NCBI GenBank assembly: GCA_945906835.1
Contig: CAMDRL010000055.1
Span: 1-8,124 of the forward strand
DNA: 8,124 nt
Reading direction: 5' to 3'
Source of the DNA: Rickettsia typhi
GTDB taxonomy: Bacteria > Pseudomonadota > Alphaproteobacteria > Rickettsiales > UBA1997
In this document: piece by piece, positions 5,247-8,124 of the stretch
Position numbering within the stretch: position 1 is the first letter of the stretch
Layout: each line of letters opens with the position of its first letter
The notes under the pieces: generated by a model
What the model saw: only the letters and a program-made list of their open reading frames with translations
Database searches by the model: none
What the model was told of the DNA's origin: nothing
Program-made: the position numbers and the translations under genes

Positions 5247-7358
5247 ATGAAAAAAACTGATCAAGAATTGACCAAAAAAATGGCAAATTGTATTAGATTT
5301 TTATCAATCGACGCTATTGAAAGAGCAGAATCTGGACATCCCGGAATGCCAATGGGAATGGCTGATGTTGCCACAATTCTCTTTAGAGAATTTCTAAAAT
5401 TTGATGCTAAAAAACCGCAGTGGTTAGATCGTGATCGTTTTGCTTTATCTGCTGGTCATGGATCAATGTTACTTTATTCTTTGCTTTATCTTACTGGCTA
5501 CAAAGATATTGATCTTGATGATCTAAAAAACTTCCGCCAACTTGGTTCAAAATGCGCTGGTCATCCTGAATATGGTCATATTGAAGGAGTTGAAACTACT
5601 ACAGGACCTTTAGGACAAGGCATTGCAAATGCCGTTGGTATGGCGCTTGCCGAAAGAATGTTGGCTGCAAGATTAGGCGACGATTTAATTAATCACAAAA
5701 CTTATTGTATTGCAGGAGACGGTTGTTTGATGGAAGGAATTAGCCAAGAAGCTATTTCAATTGCTGGTCATTTAAAGTTGAATAAATTGATTTTACTTTG
5801 GGATGATAATTCAATCTCAATTGATGGAAACACTTCTATTGCCACTTCTGAAAATATGAAGATGCGTTTTGAAGCTTGCGGCTGGAATGTATTTACAGTT
5901 GATGGTCACAATGCCGATGAAATTAGAGATGCTTTAACTAAAGCTCAAACTTCTGATAAACCTGTGATGATTGATTGTAAAACCATCATCGCTTATGGCT
6001 CGCCAAATAAATCTGGTTCAGAAAAATCTCATGGCTCACCTCTTGGCGCTGAAGAAGCTTTAAAAACTCGCGAAAAATTAAATTGGCCACATGCACCATT
6101 TGTAATTCCTGAAGAGTTAGAAGAAAAATGGTTAGAAGCTGGAAAAAGATCTCACAAAATTTTTAAAGAATGGGAAGAAAAATTTGAAAAATTAGATGAA
6201 AAAAAATCATCTGATTTAAAAAGAATTTTAAAACATGAACTTCCTGAGAATTTTAAAAAGACACTTGAAGCCTTTAAACAAAAGGTTTTCTTAGAAAAAC
6301 CAAAACAAGCTACTCGCAAATCTTCACAAAATGTTCTTGAATTTTTAACCGCTGAACTTCCTGAACTTATTGGCGGATCTGCTGATTTAAGTGGCTCAGT
6401 TTTAACCAAAACTTCTCATACTAAATCAATCACTGGAGATGATTTTTCTGGTCGTTATATTCATTACGGAATCAGAGAACACTCGATGGGAGCTTTAATG
6501 AATGGTATTGCACTTCATGGCGGTTTTTTACCATATGGTGGGACTTTCTTAGTTTTTTCAGATTACATGAAGCCAGCAATTAGACTTGCTGCTTTAATGG
6601 GGTTGCAGGTTATTTATATTTTTACTCATGACTCAATTGGTCTTGGTGAAGATGGTCCAACTCATCAACCAATTGAACATTTGGCTGCTTTACGCGCAAT
6701 TCCAAATCTTAATGTTTTTCGCCCAGCGGATGCCCAAGAAACTATTGGCTGTTTTGAACAAGCTTTGAAATGCAAGAAAACTCCGTCAGCCATGATTTTG
6801 ACCAGACAAAATGTTTCTTTCTTACGCAATTCTTACACTAAAGATGCTGGCGTATGCGGATATGGTGCTTACATTGTTTCAGATACTGCTCTTGATATTG
6901 AACCTGATGTGGTAATAATTGCCAGCGGTTCAGAAGTTACTATTGCCGTTGAAACAAAAGAAAAATTACATAAAAGCGGATTGGCTGTAAGAGTTGTTTC
7001 AATGCCTTGTTATGAAATTTTTGAGAATCAAGATCAAGCTTATCGCAACAAAGTCTTAGGCCCAGAAAATATTTTACGAGTTGCCATTGAAGCTGGTATT
7101 GACCATGGTTGGTATCGTTATATTGGTAAAGAAGGAATTTTTATTGGCATGGAATCTTTTGGCGCTTCTGGTAAAGCAGAAGATTTATACAAACATTTCA
7201 AAATTACATCTGATGATGCCTGCGAAAAGATTTTAGCTGAACTAAAATCTCGTCGTAAATTGGCAATTTCTAAATATAAGGATAAGGATGATGTGATGGA
7301 TGAGATGGAAAAATATAAAGAACAGGTGAGAAAAGAAGTTGAAGAGGATGAGGATTAA
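5247..7358 (+). CDS. tkt: Transketolase with extended charged C-terminus
   Basis: This thiamine-diphosphate enzyme moves two-carbon ketol units between sugar phosphates in the non-oxidative pentose phosphate pathway, supplying ribose-5-phosphate and erythrose-4-phosphate; the latter feeds the shikimate pathway, in which aroQ acts. It has 703 residues. Motifs in order: SGHPGMPMG with His31, GPLGQGIANAVG, cofactor motif GDG at 157-159 ending in DDNSISIDG (Asn188), SADLSGS, and the pyrimidine-domain GIREHSMGA with catalytic Glu411. GLGEDGPTHQP follows with Asp469 and His473. These last positions equal E. coli TktA numbering. E. coli TktA is about 663 residues, so about 37 residues from around 667 are extra, rich in Lys, Arg, Glu and Asp and predicted helical by eye. 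Start is ATG 5247; there is no clear Shine-Dalgarno. It is monocistronic and convergent with the small gene downstream. Confidence 0.97.
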   Translation: MKKTDQELTKKMANCIRFLSIDAIERAESGHPGMPMGMADVATILFREFLKFDAKKPQWLDRDRFALSAGHGSMLLYSLLYLTGYKDIDLDDLKNFRQLGSKCAGHPEYGHIEGVETTTGPLGQGIANAVGMALAERMLAARLGDDLINHKTYCIAGDGCLMEGISQEAISIAGHLKLNKLILLWDDNSISIDGNTSIATSENMKMRFEACGWNVFTVDGHNADEIRDALTKAQTSDKPVMIDCKTIIAYGSPNKSGSEKSHGSPLGAEEALKTREKLNWPHAPFVIPEELEEKWLEAGKRSHKIFKEWEEKFEKLDEKKSSDLKRILKHELPENFKKTLEAFKQKVFLEKPKQATRKSSQNVLEFLTAELPELIGGSADLSGSVLTKTSHTKSITGDDFSGRYIHYGIREHSMGALMNGIALHGGFLPYGGTFLVFSDYMKPAIRLAALMGLQVIYIFTHDSIGLGEDGPTHQPIEHLAALRAIPNLNVFRPADAQETIGCFEQALKCKKTPSAMILTRQNVSFLRNSYTKDAGVCGYGAYIVSDTALDIEPDVVIIASGSEVTIAVETKEKLHKSGLAVRVVSMPCYEIFENQDQAYRNKVLGPENILRVAIEAGIDHGWYRYIGKEGIFIGMESFGASGKAEDLYKHFKITSDDACEKILAELKSRRKLAISKYKDKDDVMDEMEKYKEQVRKEVEEDED

Positions 7359-7377
7359 TTTTTAATATCCCCTTTAT

Positions 7378-7442
7378 CATCTTGAACGCAGCGAAACATC
7401 TCTTTAGGCTAAAAAAAGAGATCCTTCGCTTCGCTCAAGATG
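7378..7442. repeat. Long imperfect palindrome between convergent genes
   Basis: Two 28-base arms, 7378-7405 and 7415-7442, are reverse complements at 24 of 28 positions around a nine-base AGGCTAAAA loop. The arms begin CATCTTGA and carry the GCGAAGCGAAGGATCTC core of a widely dispersed bacterial palindrome family (recognised from memory, not searched). It starts 19 bases after the tkt stop and covers the last eight bases of the small membrane-protein gene, including its stop. As a hairpin it may slow polymerase from both sides, although no T-run follows it. It is far more GC-rich than its surroundings. Confidence 0.75.
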
Positions 7443-7719
7443 AATGAGGCGATCTAACGCTATTTGTCACATCTTTCATTTCGTGAATTTCTTCCAAATC
7501 ATCTTTTTCACTTCCAAAATCTTCATTTCTATAAACAAAATTCATCTTGATTTTCCCTTTATAAATCAAGAATCTAAACACCAAAGCAGCAATTATCATC
7601 AATATTACCAAAGCTCCAACCAAAATCAAAATTGATGGTAATAAAAAAATAAACAGCACAATAAATAAAGCTGAAATAACAAAAGATATTAAATTGGGGA
7701 TAATTTTTTTATCAATCAT
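7435..7719 (-). CDS. Small two-helix membrane protein of unknown function
   Basis: The 94-residue product is not recognised. Residues about 7-28 and 30-52 are almost wholly hydrophobic and suggest two membrane helices with a tight turn at a proline. A basic stretch (YKGKIK) and then an acidic cytoplasmic-type tail (NEDFGSEKDDLEEIHEM) follow. Hydrophobic N-terminal helices with charged ends argue for a real gene, as does the absence of a better frame here. The last residues (about RSPHSS) and the TGA are encoded at or in the edge of the 7378-7442 palindrome, so the original C-terminus may have been altered by that insertion. The start is ATG 7719, nine bases after the stop of a decayed frame upstream. 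The opposite-strand frame over it is a shadow. Confidence 0.65.
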   Translation of the reverse strand: MIDKKIIPNLISFVISALFIVLFIFLLPSILILVGALVILMIIAALVFRFLIYKGKIKMNFVYRNEDFGSEKDDLEEIHEMKDVTNSVRSPHSS

Positions 7720-7728
7720 ATTTAAGTT

Positions 7729-7933
7729 TTATTTAGCATATCGAACAATTACAATTCCTGAAACACCCTTTTCAATCATTTTATTTATGGAGCCACCTCC
7801 TCCACTACCTTTTTTATTAGAACTTGGTATTCCTACCTGCGTCCTTAGTAACACAACTTCCACCTGATTTTTTCATTTCCACAAAGTCTTTTTGAAAGGC
7901 TGCTTCCAACTCCTGGGCTGTTCCAAAAATCAT
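7729..7933 (-). pseudogene. Frameshifted remnant ending in a Gly-rich GIVIVRY motif
   Basis: Two short minus-strand frames overlap. The first begins at ATG 7933 behind a GAGAG ribosome-binding site and reads GTAQELEAAFQKDFVEMKK, then SGGSCVTKDAG, stopping at 7819-7817 after 38 codons. The second, open from 7872 to the TAA at 7731-7729, reads SSNKKGSGGGGSINKM and ends EKGVSGIVIVRYAK. A Gly-rich run closing with G(I/V)VIVRY is a common C-terminus of bacterial and phage glycine-rich surface or tail-type proteins. A +1 shift anywhere in the overlap would join the two into one product of about 67 residues. The piece is probably a decayed short relative or an internally deleted remnant; its function is unknown. 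Confidence 0.45.
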
Positions 7934-8051
7934 ATGTCTCTCAAAAAACTAAACCGAGTTGCCAAAAAGCAATATAGGGGACGTTGCAAATCTAACTTTT
8001 TAAAAAACCTAAGCTCAAAAATTTTTGCAACCCAAAAACTGGGAAATTTTG

Positions 8052-8123
8052 TTATTTTTTTGAGTCAAATTCGATTAATTTTTGGTAAATTTCTTGGTAA
8101 ATTTGGAAATTTTGGTGATTTGG
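8052..8123 (-). CDS. Possible C-terminal end of an unidentified gene
   Basis: A minus-strand frame is open from the window edge to TAA at 8054-8052 and reads NHQNFQIYQEIYQKLIEF before a DSKK end. The aromatic-rich spacing faintly recalls the C-termini of FGGY sugar kinases, but 23 residues are too few to name it. A second frame in the same stretch is also open for about 19 codons, so coding is not certain. Confidence 0.3.
   Translation of the reverse strand, partial: PNHQNFQIYQEIYQKLIEFDSKK
8082..8104. repeat. Two tandem copies of a 12-bp unit
   Basis: TTGGTAAATTT occurs at 8082-8092 and again at 8094-8104, and looser TTTGG/TTTTGG echoes continue to the edge. On the minus strand the repeat would encode a QIYQEIYQ pattern if the partial frame there is real. 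It may be simple AT-rich slippage. Confidence 0.5.
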
Positions 8124-8124
8124 T

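Noticed and set aside
6152..6409. Minus-strand frame of 85 codons
   Set aside because: It is an antisense shadow of transketolase, Ser/Phe/Lys-rich as expected from reversed Lys/Glu codons.
7444..7635. Plus-strand frame of 63 codons
   Set aside because: It is antisense to the membrane-protein gene, whose hydrophobic helices and charged tail are the more credible product.
7983..8031. Inverted repeat GTTGCAAA / TTTGCAAC 33 bases apart
   Set aside because: Only eight base pairs in an AT-rich gap with a long spacer, near what chance allows, and no linked feature.

Overview
The window is AT-rich DNA (by eye roughly one third G+C) from a Gram-negative bacterium. The evidence for that is envelope-sugar genes, an alphaproteobacterial-style CDP-alcohol phosphatidyltransferase, weak or absent Shine-Dalgarno sites, and GC-rich palindromic elements scattered in the gaps. 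The style recalls AT-rich Alphaproteobacteria (Rickettsiales-like or a relative). That placement is inference from composition and gene content, not from any search.

Layout: positions 1-5111 are one continuous minus-strand block. In transcription order it reads pssA (phosphatidylserine synthase), aroQ (type II dehydroquinase), an ABC transporter ATPase, a gap with a GC-rich hairpin, fcl (GDP-L-fucose synthase), a frameshifted MNT-type nucleotidyltransferase, a gap with a perfect 15-bp palindrome, rfbG (CDP-glucose 4,6-dehydratase), and a family 2 glycosyltransferase that runs off the left edge. The first three genes overlap or nearly touch and look like one housekeeping operon. fcl, rfbG and the glycosyltransferase look like one end of a surface-polysaccharide (O-antigen or capsule) cluster. 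Their usual partners (Gmd, the glucose-1-phosphate cytidylyltransferase RfbF, and downstream sugar genes) are not in the window.

Divergent from pssA, on the plus strand at 5247-7358, is a full transketolase whose catalytic residues are all visible, with an unusual charged C-terminal tail of about 37 residues. It is followed at once by an imperfect long palindrome (7378-7442). This overlaps the 3' end of a small minus-strand gene for a two-helix membrane protein and supplies its stop codon.

The right end (7720-8124) is decayed or accessory sequence. It holds a frameshifted remnant ending in a Gly-rich GIVIVRY-type C-terminus, and a short open frame with a 12-bp tandem repeat at the edge.

No rRNA, tRNA, CRISPR array or transposase gene was recognised. 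The most interesting items are the nucleotidyltransferase split exactly at an A AAG GGG slippery heptamer, the three unrelated GC-rich palindromes, one per gap, and the palindrome that rewrites a protein C-terminus. I see no clear new multi-gene system.
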